Source: Allostella sp. ATCC 35155
GTDB lineage: Bacteria; Pseudomonadota; Alphaproteobacteria; ATCC43930; Allostellaceae
DNA: 64,000 nt
Reading direction: 5' to 3'
NCBI GenBank assembly: GCA_006738865.1
Contig: AP019701.1
Span: 2,848,001-2,912,000 of the forward strand
The position numbers and the translations under genes were made by a program. Every line of letters starts with the position of its first letter. The first letter of the stretch is position 1. Shown here piece after piece: positions 1 through 8,929 of this stretch. The notes beneath the pieces were generated by a model that worked only from the letters and a program-made list of their open reading frames with translations, was not told where the DNA came from and did no database searches.

Positions 1-902
1 ACGGTGCCCTCGATGCGGTTCAGCCCCTCTCCCGCTCCCTCGGCGAGATCGAGTTTCTCCGGACGCACGACCAGCAGCGCCGCACCGGACGGCGGGCGAA
101 CGCCATCGGCCAGGCGCAGGATCCGATCGCCGAGCCGGGCCGACCCGTCCGCGACGGTGACCGGCAGGAAGTGGGATTCGCCGACGAAATCGGCGACGAA
201 GCGGTTGGCCGGGCGCTCGTAGAGGCGGTCGGGCGTGTCGATCTGAGCGAACCGCCCCTGGTCGATGACGGCGATCCGGTCCGACATGGTCAGCGCCTCG
301 CGCTGGTCGTGCGTGACGTAGACCGTGGTGATGCCCAACCGCTCGTGAAGCTGCCGAATCTCGATCTGCATCTGCTCGCGCAGCTTCTTGTCGAGCGCCG
401 ACAGCGGCTCGTCCATCAGGAGGATGCGCGGCTCGAATACGATCGCGCGGGCGAGCGCGACGCGCTGCTTCTGGCCGCCCGAGAGCTGGTCGACGCGCCG
501 CTCGCCATACCCCTGCAGCTGGACCAGCGCCAACGCCTCCTCCACGCGCCGCGCGATCTCGGACTTGCCGACGCGGCGCAGCCGCAGCGGATATCCGACA
601 TTGCCGGCCACCGTCATGTGCGGGAAGAGCGCGTAGTTCTGGAAGACGATGCCGATATCGCGCCGGTGCGGCGGCTCGAGGACCATCTCGGTCTCGCCGA
701 AGCGGATCGAGCCCGAGTCCGGCCGCACGAAGCCGGCCAGCACCATCAGCAGCGTCGTCTTGCCCGAGCCCGACGGCCCGAGCAGGGTGACGAACTCGCC
801 GGCGGCGATGTCGAGGCTGACCGCATCGAGCGCACGGAAGCGGCCGTAGGTTTTCGTCACCTCCCGGATGGTGACGGTCGGCGCCGAGCGGGAGACGGTC
901 AT
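1..902 (-). CDS. ABC transporter ATP-binding protein, PotA-like (C-terminus cut by window edge)
   Basis: This is the cytoplasmic ATPase of an importer of the spermidine/putrescine/2-aminoethylphosphonate class. About 300 residues are visible and the 3' end lies outside the window. I see Walker A GPSGSGKTT (about 42-50), Q-loop Gln88, signature LSGGQ (140-144), Walker B LLMDEP (161-166) and the switch His198, followed by the start of a TOBE-like C-terminal domain. The ATG at 902 lies 37 nt after the stop of the upstream binding-protein gene, so the two are one operon; the permeases presumably follow outside the window. Substrate class is inferred from family resemblance and from the partner, and is not proven. 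Confidence 0.9.
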   Translation of the reverse strand, partial: MTVSRSAPTVTIREVTKTYGRFRALDAVSLDIAAGEFVTLLGPSGSGKTTLLMVLAGFVRPDSGSIRFGETEMVLEPPHRRDIGIVFQNYALFPHMTVAGNVGYPLRLRRVGKSEIARRVEEALALVQLQGYGERRVDQLSGGQKQRVALARAIVFEPRILLMDEPLSALDKKLREQMQIEIRQLHERLGITTVYVTHDQREALTMSDRIAVIDQGRFAQIDTPDRLYERPANRFVADFVGESHFLPVTVADGSARLGDRILRLADGVRPPSGAALLVVRPEKLDLAEGAGEGLNRIEGT

Positions 903-939
903 GCCCGTCCCCCGTCCGGCGCGCCGGGACGCCTTGCCG

Positions 940-1968
940 TCACTCCTGGATGAACTGGTCGAAGCGCTTGGTCACGGCGTCGAGATTGTCCGCCCACCAC
1001 TTCACGTCGAGCGTGAAGGAGTTCTTCAGGTTCTCCGGCGAGGACGGCAGCCCCTTCGCCATCTCGGGCGTGATGGTGCCGGTGTCGTACGCCTTGGCGT
1101 TCGCCGGGCCATAGTTGATATAGAGCGGCAGGCGCGCCTGGGCCTGGGGCGTCATCATGTGCGCCATCGCCTTCATCGCCATGGCCTTGTTGGGCGCGCC
1201 CTTGGGGATCGCCCAGCAGTCGGCGAGGATGATCTGCTGGTTGAAGGTGAGGTCGGCCGCCGCACCCTCCTTCATCACCGCCTGCACACGCCCGTTCCAC
1301 AGGCCGATCATGTCGATCTCGCCGTCGTTGATGAGCTGTGCCGACGCCGCGCCCGACGGCCACCAGGAGACGATGTGCGGCTTCAGCTCGCGCATCTTCT
1401 TGAAGGCGCGGTCGACGTCGAGCGGATAGAGCTTCTGCGGATCCACCCCGTCGGCGATCAGCGCCGCCTCGAGATTGTACATCGGGCTGCGCCGCATCGA
1501 CCGGCCGCCCGGGAAGTCCTTGAAGTTGTACATGTCGGCCCAGCCCTTGGGCTTCTTGTCCTTGTACGTCTTCGTGTTCCAGGCGAGCACCGTCGAATAG
1601 ACGAGGTTCGCGACCCAGTAGTCGGACTTCATGTCGGCGGGAACGCCGTCCGTCTTGACCACCGCGGGGTCGAGCTTCTCCAGGTTGCCCTCCCGCTCCA
1701 GCAGGATGCAGCCGTTGGTGCCCTGCTGGACGAGGTCCCACGTCACCGTGCCCGACTTCACCTGGGCGCGGACGTCGGCGATGCCGGATGTCGTGTCCTC
1801 CTTGATGGTGATGCCGAGATCCTTGGCGGCGGGCTCGAACCACGCCTTGCGCTGCGCGTCCTGGTAGGCGCCGCCCCACGATGCCACGGTGATCGACTGC
1901 TGGGCACCCGCCGGCACCGCCAGCACGCCGACCGCCATCGCCACTACCACGCTGCCCTTGATGGACAT
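940..1968 (-). CDS. Periplasmic solute-binding protein, polyamine/PotD type
   Basis: This is a 342-residue extracellular solute-binding protein. The N-terminus is a signal peptide with a hydrophobic core and an AGA cleavage site near residue 22. The mature protein opens ITVASWGGAYQ, the usual start of PotD/PotF-like and related binding proteins. It delivers ligand to the importer whose ATPase is encoded next. It is the first gene of the leftward operon and diverges from the peptidase operon across 1969-2094. The ligand cannot be read from sequence; polyamines, or amines released by the neighbouring hydrolases, are plausible. Confidence 0.9.
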   Translation of the reverse strand: MSIKGSVVVAMAVGVLAVPAGAQQSITVASWGGAYQDAQRKAWFEPAAKDLGITIKEDTTSGIADVRAQVKSGTVTWDLVQQGTNGCILLEREGNLEKLDPAVVKTDGVPADMKSDYWVANLVYSTVLAWNTKTYKDKKPKGWADMYNFKDFPGGRSMRRSPMYNLEAALIADGVDPQKLYPLDVDRAFKKMRELKPHIVSWWPSGAASAQLINDGEIDMIGLWNGRVQAVMKEGAAADLTFNQQIILADCWAIPKGAPNKAMAMKAMAHMMTPQAQARLPLYINYGPANAKAYDTGTITPEMAKGLPSSPENLKNSFTLDVKWWADNLDAVTKRFDQFIQE

Positions 1969-2094
1969 GATGTTCTCCCCGGAAGCCCTGTTGTGTGCTG
2001 ACGTTAGCCCCGCGCCCGACGGCCACGCAAGCGATGGCGAAGCGTCCCCGCCCGTGCCACCATCCCCTCTAATCGATCAATAAGAGGTCGCCCG

Positions 2095-3255
2095 ATGGCG
2101 CTGCATTTCGACCGGGGAGAGTTCGCGGATCGCATCGCGAGAGCCCGCCGCAGGCTGGACGAGGAGAAGCTCGACGCGCTCGTCCTCTTCGCCCAGGAAA
2201 GCCTCTATTACCTCACCGGGTTCGACACGAGCGGCTACGTCTTCTTCCAGTGCGCGGTGCTGACGCGCGACGAGCGGCCGATCGTGCTGCTGACCCGCCG
2301 CCCGGACCTGGAACAGGCGCGCCGCACCTCGATCATCGACGACATCCGACTGTGGTACGACGCGGAGGGCGCCGACCCCTCGCGCGAGCTGCAGGCCATC
2401 CTGGAGGAACTCGGCCTGAAGGGGGCGCGCGTCGGCGTCGAGACGGCGACCTACGGCCTGACCGGCTTCAACTGGGAGCGGGTCCGAGTGCGACTCGACG
2501 GCTGGTGCCGGCTCGTCCCGGGCGCCGATACGATCCGCTGGCTGCGCCTCGTGAAGTCGCCGGCGGAGATCGCTCATGTCCGCCAGGCGGCCGAGCTCGC
2601 CGACCGCTCGCTGGAGGCGATGCTCGATGTCGCCGGTCCCGGCCGCTTCGAGGGCGAGATCGCGGCCGCCGGCGTCGCGGCGATCCTGGCGGGCGGCGGC
2701 GACATGCCGCCCTCGGGGCCGGTGCTCGGCTCCGGCGACCGGGCGCTTCTGGTGCGCAGCGCGACCGGCTATCGCCACCTCGACGCCGTCGATCAGCTCA
2801 CCATGGAGTTCGCCGGCAGCTATCGCCACTATTGCGCCTGCCTGATGCGGACGATCGCCGTCGGCCGCGGCAACGACCGCCAGCGCCGCATGTTCGAGGT
2901 GACCGCCGAGGCGATGGCCGCCATGACGGAGGCCGCCCGGCCGGGCAACACCCTGGGGCAGATCGACGACGCCCACCGCCGGGTCTACGACGCCGCCGGC
3001 TATGGCGACTTCCGCATGTCGGCCTGCGGCTATTCGCTGGGCGGCAGCTTCCGGCCGACCTGGATGGACGTGCCGCCGATGCTCTACAGCGGCAACGTCA
3101 TCCCGACCCAGCCCGGCATGGTGCTGTTCCTGCACGCGATCCTGATCGACGCGCCGGCGAACCTCGCCATGTCGCTCGGCCACACCATCGTCGTCGGCGA
3201 GACCGGCGCCGAGGTGCTGAGCCGGCTGACGCCCGAATACCATGTGGCGGGCTGA
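2095..3255 (+). CDS. M24 (creatinase / ectoine-hydrolase-like) family protein without the usual metal ligands
   Basis: This 386-residue protein has a pita-bread M24 fold: an N-terminal creatinase-like domain (1-150) and a C-terminal catalytic domain (155-386). The two Asp ligands of aminopeptidase P-type enzymes are replaced: the first motif reads MEFAG (about 237-241) and the second ACLMRT (248-253). The GHGIG histidine motif reads GYSLG (312-316). Creatinase and ectoine hydrolase (DoeA) depart from the metal site in similar ways and cut non-peptide C-N bonds. A role in hydrolysing a small cyclic or guanidino-type compound is therefore likelier than peptidase activity. The start has an AAGAGG ribosome site, and the next gene starts 3 nt after the stop. 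Confidence 0.75.
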   Translation: MALHFDRGEFADRIARARRRLDEEKLDALVLFAQESLYYLTGFDTSGYVFFQCAVLTRDERPIVLLTRRPDLEQARRTSIIDDIRLWYDAEGADPSRELQAILEELGLKGARVGVETATYGLTGFNWERVRVRLDGWCRLVPGADTIRWLRLVKSPAEIAHVRQAAELADRSLEAMLDVAGPGRFEGEIAAAGVAAILAGGGDMPPSGPVLGSGDRALLVRSATGYRHLDAVDQLTMEFAGSYRHYCACLMRTIAVGRGNDRQRRMFEVTAEAMAAMTEAARPGNTLGQIDDAHRRVYDAAGYGDFRMSACGYSLGGSFRPTWMDVPPMLYSGNVIPTQPGMVLFLHAILIDAPANLAMSLGHTIVVGETGAEVLSRLTPEYHVAG

Positions 3256-3258
3256 GCC

Positions 3259-4521
3259 ATGACCGCCGCCGTGTCCAGCGACCGGGACCAGATCCTCCGC
3301 TGGATCGAGGAGGAGCGCGACGAGATCGTCCGCTTCCTCCAGCGCCTCGTGCGCGCCCGCAGTCCCAACCCGCCCGGCGACACGCGCGCGGCCGCCGCGG
3401 TGGTGCAGGAACGGCTCGATGCCGAGGGCCTGCCCTACCGCATCGTCGCCCCCAACCCGGAGATGCCGAACTTCGTCGGCACCTTCGAGGGCGGCGGCGG
3501 GCCCGGCAGGCACCTCGTGCTCAACGGGCATATCGACGTCTTCCCGGTCGCCGGCGACCATGGCTGGAGCCGCGATCCCTGGAGCGGCGACATCGTCGAC
3601 GGCAAGCTCTACGGCCGCGGCGCCGCCGACATGAAACCGGGCACGACGGCCTCGATCGTCACCTACGCGCTGCTGCACCGGCTGCGCGACCGCCTGCCGG
3701 GCAAGCTGACGCTGACCGCCGTCTCGGACGAGGAGACGTTCGGCCCCTGGGGCGCCCGCTGGCTGATGGACCACGAGCCCGAGGTGCTGGGCGACTGCTG
3801 CCTCAACGGCGAACCGTCCGGCCCCAACACCATCCGCTTCGGCGAGAAGGGGCCGCTCTGGCTGCGCTTCACGGTGCGGGCCGACGGCGCGCACGGCGCC
3901 TACACCCACCTGACGAAGAGCGCGACGCTGGTCGCGACCCAGCTCATCGGGGCGCTCGGCCAGATCGAGGACCTGGCCGTAGAGCTGCCGCACAACGTCA
4001 TGTCCGCCATGGACGAGGCGCGCGAGGCGTCCGACGCGGCGATGGGTGCCGGGGCCGGCGCCATCACCGACAAGGTCACGCTCAATGTCGGGCTGCTCGA
4101 GGGCGGGGTGAAGGTCAACATGATCCCGAGCGAGTGCCACTTCGAGGCCGACATCAGGATGCCGCCCGGCATGACGCGCGAGCGGGTGATGGCCGAGGTC
4201 GACCGCATCCTCGCCGACCATCCCGGCGTCGAGGTCGAGGAGACGGGCTGCAGCCCCCCCTCCTACTGCGACCCCTACGGCCCGATGGTCGAGATCCTGC
4301 AGCGCAACGTCCAGGCCCTGCGCGGCCACCGCCCGACACCGATCGTCGGCCTCGGTGGCACGGACGCCCGCCTGTGGCGCTATCGCGGCATTCCCGCCTA
4401 CGTCTACGGCGTGTTCCCGCACGGCATGGGCTCGCACGACGAGCATGTCGACATCGAGGATTTCCTCCATGTCGTGCGCACCCATGCGCTCTCGGCCTAC
4501 GACTACCTGACGGCGAAGTGA
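3259..4521 (+). CDS. M20 family metallohydrolase (ArgE/DapE/carboxypeptidase G2 type)
   Basis: This 420-residue zinc amidohydrolase/deacylase keeps the M20 ligands: NGHID (His91, Asp93), GAADMK (Asp124), the catalytic/ligand pair SDEE (Glu158-Glu159), NGEPSG (Glu185) and a C-terminal GSHDEH histidine. The lid domain lies roughly at 200-310. It probably removes an N-acyl or carbamoyl group from an amino acid, or splits a dipeptide-like substrate. It is translated 3 nt after the M24 gene and 8 nt before the amidohydrolase gene, so the three hydrolases are co-expressed and may act in sequence on one imported compound. The exact substrate cannot be assigned. Confidence 0.88.
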   Translation: MTAAVSSDRDQILRWIEEERDEIVRFLQRLVRARSPNPPGDTRAAAAVVQERLDAEGLPYRIVAPNPEMPNFVGTFEGGGGPGRHLVLNGHIDVFPVAGDHGWSRDPWSGDIVDGKLYGRGAADMKPGTTASIVTYALLHRLRDRLPGKLTLTAVSDEETFGPWGARWLMDHEPEVLGDCCLNGEPSGPNTIRFGEKGPLWLRFTVRADGAHGAYTHLTKSATLVATQLIGALGQIEDLAVELPHNVMSAMDEAREASDAAMGAGAGAITDKVTLNVGLLEGGVKVNMIPSECHFEADIRMPPGMTRERVMAEVDRILADHPGVEVEETGCSPPSYCDPYGPMVEILQRNVQALRGHRPTPIVGLGGTDARLWRYRGIPAYVYGVFPHGMGSHDEHVDIEDFLHVVRTHALSAYDYLTAK

Positions 4522-4529
4522 GCCCGGCC

Positions 4530-6155
4530 ATGGCGCTTCATCCCGACCTCGTGCTGCGGCGGGGCCGCATCGTCACGCTCGATGCCGCGGGGACGGTCGT
4601 CGAGGCGCTGGCCGTCCTCGGCGGCCGCATCGTCGCGCGCGGCAGCGACGCCGAGATCGCGGCGCTTGCCGGCCCCGCCACCCGGACCGTCGATCTTGGC
4701 GGGCGCACGGTCATTCCGGGCATCGTCGATTCCCACTGCCACCCCGACAGCTACGCCGCGCGGCTCGCCCGCTGGCACGATGTCGGACCGGCCGCGATCC
4801 CAGACCGATCGGCACTGCTCGGCCAGATCGCGTCAGCCTGCCGCGACCTGCCGCCCGACGGCTGGTTCGCCGGCTACCGCTTCAACGACCACAAGAGCGG
4901 CGGCTTCCCGACCCGCGAGGAGCTGGACGCCGCCGCCGAGGGCCGGCGGGTCTTCATCCTGCGCACCGACGGCCATCTCGGCGTCGCCAACACCGCCGCC
5001 TTCGCCGCCTGCGGCATCTCCGACAATGCGGACGACCCGCCCTTCGGCCGCTTCGACCGCCACCCCGAGACGAACCGCTTCACCGGCCTGCTGCGCGAGA
5101 CGGCCACCCACATCTTCCTGTCGGAGATCCATGCCGGCGACACCGAGGCGGAGATCGCGGGCGGCCTCCGCCAGGTCTTCGCCGACTGGAACCGCTACGG
5201 CATCACCTCGGTCTACAACTCGCTCGCCGGCCGCCGCTCGATCCGCGCCTACCAGATGCTGGAGGCCGCGGGCGGCATGACCATGCGGGCCGGCATCATC
5301 GTCAGCGGCCGCGAGGACGGACTGGTCGAGAGCTATGTCGCCGCCGGCATCCGCTCCGGCTTCGGCAGCGACTGGGTGCGCATCATCGGCGTCGAATGGT
5401 GCCCGGACTGCTCGACCTCCGGCCGCACCGCCGCCTACTACGAGCCCTATGTCGGCCGGAAGATCGCGGGCGAGCCCGAGAACAATTGCGGGATGCTGCT
5501 CTACGAGGCCGACGACCTGAAGCGCCGGGCGACGCTCGCCCACCAGGCCGGCCTGCAGGTGATGATCGAGGGCCTCGGCGACCGCGGCATCGACTTCGCG
5601 CTGGACGCGATCGAGGCGGCGCTGACGGCGCACCCGGCCGAGGACCACCGGATGCGGGTCGAGCATTGCTGCTACGTCACCCCGCCGATCCTGGAGCGGA
5701 TCAAGCGCCTGGGCGTTGTCGATTCCTCGGCGACGGGGTTCATGTACGACCTCGGCGACGGCTACATCGCCAATCGCGGCCAGGAGGCGATGCGCTGGAT
5801 GTGGCCGCATCGCAGCCTCATCGATGCCGGCATCCCCGCGCCCGGCCATTCCGACGCCATGGTCTGCCAGGCCAACCCCTTCGTCGCGATCTGGTCGATG
5901 GTGAACCGCCGGAGCGACAGCGGCGGCGACCTCGACATGCGCGAGGCGATCACCGTCGACGAGGCCCTGCGCGCCTACACCATCCTCGGCGCCTGGTCGG
6001 GCCGCGAGGAGGCGATCAAGGGCTCGCTGGAGGTCGGCAAGCTGGCGGACCTCGCCGTCCTCGACCGCGATCCCTACGCCATCGACCCGATGGAGCTGCG
6101 CGACGTGCGGGTGGACATGACGTTCGTCGACGGGAGGCTGGTCCATGGCGGATAG
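4530..6155 (+). CDS. Amidohydrolase, YtcJ-like family
   Basis: This metal-dependent amidohydrolase has 541 residues, the usual length for YtcJ/AepA-like proteins. The N-terminal beta sandwich runs to about residue 60. The metal motif DSHCHP carries His69 and His71, and a late HSD motif sits at the end of the barrel. A second small beta domain closes the C-terminus (KLADLAVLDRDP). The start is the ATG eight bases after the M20 stop. The open frame continues far upstream, but that part only shadows the previous two genes. It ends 11 nt inside the next gene, the oxidase. The substrate is unknown; family members hydrolyse formamide-like or cyclic amide bonds. Confidence 0.88.
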   Translation: MALHPDLVLRRGRIVTLDAAGTVVEALAVLGGRIVARGSDAEIAALAGPATRTVDLGGRTVIPGIVDSHCHPDSYAARLARWHDVGPAAIPDRSALLGQIASACRDLPPDGWFAGYRFNDHKSGGFPTREELDAAAEGRRVFILRTDGHLGVANTAAFAACGISDNADDPPFGRFDRHPETNRFTGLLRETATHIFLSEIHAGDTEAEIAGGLRQVFADWNRYGITSVYNSLAGRRSIRAYQMLEAAGGMTMRAGIIVSGREDGLVESYVAAGIRSGFGSDWVRIIGVEWCPDCSTSGRTAAYYEPYVGRKIAGEPENNCGMLLYEADDLKRRATLAHQAGLQVMIEGLGDRGIDFALDAIEAALTAHPAEDHRMRVEHCCYVTPPILERIKRLGVVDSSATGFMYDLGDGYIANRGQEAMRWMWPHRSLIDAGIPAPGHSDAMVCQANPFVAIWSMVNRRSDSGGDLDMREAITVDEALRAYTILGAWSGREEAIKGSLEVGKLADLAVLDRDPYAIDPMELRDVRVDMTFVDGRLVHGG

Positions 6156-7452
6156 CGACCGCATCGTGCTGGCGGGCGCGGCTCCCCTGCCCCGCTCGCT
6201 CTGGGCCGCGACGGCGCGGCCACCCATCGTGGCGCCACCGCTGTCCGGTGCCGCCGAGGCGGACGCTGTCGTCATCGGCGGCGGCTTCACCGGCCTGTCC
6301 GCCGCCCTCCACCTCGCCGAGCGTGGGCTGTCGCCGGTCCTGCTGGAGGCGGCCGAGCCCGGCTGGGGCGCGTCGGGCCGCAACGGCGGCCAGATCATCG
6401 CCGGGCTCAAGGCCAACCCGGCCGAGATCATCGCCAAGTACGGCCGCGACCGTGGCAAGGCGATCGTCGACCTCGTCGGCGGGACGGCCGACTTCGCGTT
6501 CGACCTCATCCGCCGGCACGACATCCAATGCGAGGCCTCGCGGCCTGGATGGGTGCAGGCGGCGCATTCCGATGCCGCGCTGCGCGCCGTCGCGGACCGC
6601 TGCGCCGACTGGCAGTCCCACGGTGCGCCGGTGCGCATGGCCGACCGGGCGGAGATGGCGCGCATCCTCGGCACCGGCGACTATGTCGGCTGCATAATCG
6701 ATGCCCGCGGCGGGGCCATCAATCCGCTCGGCTATGCCCGCGGCCTCGCCGACGCAGGGCAGCGCCTGGGCGCGCGCATCCATGGCGGCTCGCCCGTCAT
6801 CGCCGTGGAGAAGCAGGGCGAGGGATGGCGGGTGCGGACGGCGGCCGGCCATGTCGACGCGCCCAGGGTCGTGATCGGGACCAACGCCTATACGACCGGT
6901 TTCTGGCCGGGCCTCGCCCAGTCCGTCGTGCCGGTCTCCAGCTTCCAGATCGCGACCCGCCCGATCGGCGACAATCTGCGCCGCACCATCCTGCCCGAGG
7001 GCCACGTCCTCTCCGATACCCGCCGCCTGCTGCGCTATTTCCGGCTCGACCCGCAGGGTCGGCTGGTGATGGGCGGCCGCGGTACCTTCAAGGACGATCC
7101 CGGCGCCGGCGACACCGGGCGCCTGCGCCGCTGGGTCGGCCAGCTCTTCCCGGCGCTGTCGGACATCGAGTACGAGCACCACTGGGCCGGCCGGGTGGCC
7201 GTCAACCTCGACCACTGGCCGCACCTGCACGCCCTTGCGCCCGGCGTCTGGGCCGGCCTCGGCTACAATGGCCGCGGCGTCGCCATGGCATCGCGCATGG
7301 GCGCGATCCTGGCCGATCTCGCGGCCGGCGTGCCGGCGGAGAAGATCGCCTTCCCGATCACGCCCCTGCGCTCGGTGCCGCTGCATGGCCTGCGCCGCGC
7401 GGTCCTGCCCGTGATGACCGCCTGGTACGGAGTTCTGGACCGCGTGCAGTGA
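6145..7452 (+). CDS. FAD-dependent amine/amino-acid oxidoreductase, PuuB-like
   Basis: This 435-residue DAO-family flavoenzyme has the dinucleotide-binding motif GGGFTG (45-50) and the GASGRNGGQ segment (about 75-83) typical of gamma-glutamylputrescine oxidoreductase PuuB. The C-terminal GYNGRGVAMA segment closes the FAD site. It would oxidise a secondary or primary amine to an aldehyde or imine. It overlaps the amidohydrolase gene by 11 nt and ends the hydrolase operon that diverges from a polyamine-type importer. Together they suggest uptake of an amine compound, hydrolysis, then oxidation. PuuB identity itself is not certain; glycine- or sarcosine-type oxidases share the fold. Confidence 0.88.
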   Translation: MADSDRIVLAGAAPLPRSLWAATARPPIVAPPLSGAAEADAVVIGGGFTGLSAALHLAERGLSPVLLEAAEPGWGASGRNGGQIIAGLKANPAEIIAKYGRDRGKAIVDLVGGTADFAFDLIRRHDIQCEASRPGWVQAAHSDAALRAVADRCADWQSHGAPVRMADRAEMARILGTGDYVGCIIDARGGAINPLGYARGLADAGQRLGARIHGGSPVIAVEKQGEGWRVRTAAGHVDAPRVVIGTNAYTTGFWPGLAQSVVPVSSFQIATRPIGDNLRRTILPEGHVLSDTRRLLRYFRLDPQGRLVMGGRGTFKDDPGAGDTGRLRRWVGQLFPALSDIEYEHHWAGRVAVNLDHWPHLHALAPGVWAGLGYNGRGVAMASRMGAILADLAAGVPAEKIAFPITPLRSVPLHGLRRAVLPVMTAWYGVLDRVQ

Positions 7453-7499
7453 CGCTGCGGGAACTGCTGCTCGGCGCCGACAGCAAGCTAGCAGGGTTC

Positions 7500-8300
7500 T
7501 TCCACTCCGCCTTTGGATAAGATTCCGACCGGACGGGTGGTTGCTGCCGCTCGACGAACCAGCGCGCTCACAATTTATTGGTGGGTGCCATTGAACTGGA
7601 AACCTGTCAGCAACAAGTGTTGCTTGGAGCGCGTCCAGGCCGAAAGCCTTGACGCTAGTATGGCGGAAGCCAGTTGCCGATCCCGAACGGAGGCATAAAT
7701 GAGAACGTACTCCCCATTCTTTGTGACACTGTATGATCAAGCCGATCCCGTCGGAAACTTCGGCCGAGGCCTGCACTACACCGTACTACAGGCCACGAGC
7801 TGGCATATCCCCCATGGCGGCGTATCTGAGCGTCCCCATCTTCATTCATTTGCCGTAATTTGGGACGAAGACCATGACGAGAGAGTCATCGCCCCTATTG
7901 AGGAGATTTATCTTTCCGGAAAACTATCCAGATTTATGTTCTTTTCGGAGCGAAAAGGAATGTTCACGGCAACGCTTGGGCCAAACATACTCATACCCAA
8001 GGACTCTCCTAAACTAATTGAAGAAATTGAGAACATCGTTCACAATTCAGCGCACGGTGATTGGTGGCACGTAGAGATCGACCAACACATCGATAAGCCT
8101 AGAACCCTAAGTCAAAGCTGGGTGTTTCTTGAGAATATCCGGATGGTCTGGCGACTAGGTGGGTGTCCAATTCCCGTTCGTGGCGCAACGCTACCAACCG
8201 AACCTGCAACATAGCATCAAGCACACCGCCAAGTTACGCCTTTATCTCTTCGGCGAATCATGCGGTGCTCGCCCAGCCTAAGCTAGAAGCGAGCGACAAA
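7500..8300. other. Low-GC patch in otherwise GC-rich DNA
   Basis: Base composition falls to roughly half G+C between the oxidase gene and the HAD gene, against about 70% on both sides, and codon third positions become A/T-rich. The patch holds one orphan gene (7699-8214). The 246 nt before it show no other gene that I can support. I found no inverted-repeat ends, transposase or tRNA, so it is a candidate for transferred DNA rather than a recognisable mobile element. Confidence 0.6.
7699..8214 (+). CDS. Orphan protein of unknown function in the low-GC patch
   Basis: I do not recognise this 171-residue protein. It looks soluble, with no signal peptide or membrane segment, and it is rich in His, Trp and aromatic residues (for example SWHIPHGG near residue 34 and GDWWHVEIDQHID near 120-132). 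A GGAGG ribosome site lies just before the ATG. Its codon use is clearly unlike its neighbours, with many A/T-ending codons, and it has no operon partner. Recent horizontal acquisition is the simplest reading. The His/Asp content is compatible with metal binding, but no known motif is complete, so I assign no function. Confidence 0.65.
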   Translation: MRTYSPFFVTLYDQADPVGNFGRGLHYTVLQATSWHIPHGGVSERPHLHSFAVIWDEDHDERVIAPIEEIYLSGKLSRFMFFSERKGMFTATLGPNILIPKDSPKLIEEIENIVHNSAHGDWWHVEIDQHIDKPRTLSQSWVFLENIRMVWRLGGCPIPVRGATLPTEPAT

Positions 8301-8926
8301 ATGACCATGCGGACGCTCCTGGTCGACGTGGACGGCGTCGTCGCCCGGGGGCGCCCGTCGGACGGCCGCTACTGGTCGACCTCGATCGGTCAAGATCTCG
8401 CCCTCGAGTCACGGTCCTGCAGCGCGAGTTCTTCGCGGTGCATTGGGACGACGTGCTCACCGGGCGCGCCGCGCTCGAGGATTGGCTCGCTCTTGTCCTC
8501 GCACGGATCGCCCCGCAACTCGGGGTCGAGCAACTCGCCGCATACTGGTTCGCGCAGGATTCGCGGCTCGATCTCCGCCTCCTTGAGCGCATCGCCGGCC
8601 CGCGGCGTCACGGGCTCGCGGTCCATCTCGCGACGAACCAGGAGCGTCGCCGCGCCGGCTACCTGATGGAGCGGCTGGGCCTCGCCGCCCATGTCGACGG
8701 CATGTTCCACTCGGCGGCACTCGGCTGTCGCAAGCCGGAGCCCGCCTTCTTCACCGCCATCGCGTCGGCGCTCGGACGGTCGCCGGACGAAATCCTGCTG
8801 GTCGACGACCTGGCGGAGAACGTACACGCCGCCGCGGCCGGCTGGGACACCGTCCACTGGACCGATTGTCCCGCCGCCTGGGCGGCCCTCGACGCCCGCC
8901 TGGCGCCGTGGGACCGCCCGGCCTAA
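8301..8926 (+). pseudogene. HAD-superfamily phosphatase, split by a -1 frameshift
   Basis: The HAD motifs lie in two frames. Motif I (LLVDVDGVV) reads from ATG 8301 (or 8307). The rest reads in another frame: LATNQ (motif II), CRKPEP (motif III lysine) and LLVDDLAEN (motif IV). The switch lies near 8400-8412, where one missing base joins the frames; after it the text reads on naturally as VLQREFFAVHW. Everything needed for a HAD-IA hydrolase is present, so this is either a very recent inactivation or a single-base sequence error. A shorter product could start at ATG 8438 but would lack the nucleophile. It ends 3 nt from the convergent MetE-like gene. Confidence 0.75.
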
Positions 8927-8929
8927 CGG

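Noticed and set aside
2066-2087. CCTCT ... AGAGG inverted repeat upstream of the M24 gene, first taken as an operator
   Set aside because: The right arm is the AAGAGG ribosome site of the gene, the arms are only 5 bp, and the 12-bp centre has no symmetry.
2250-4529. Long open frame joined upstream to the YtcJ-like gene, giving an apparent 1301-residue protein
   Set aside because: The first 760 codons give Arg/Pro/Gly-rich low-information sequence that shadows the M24 and M20 genes in another frame. The real gene begins at ATG 4530.
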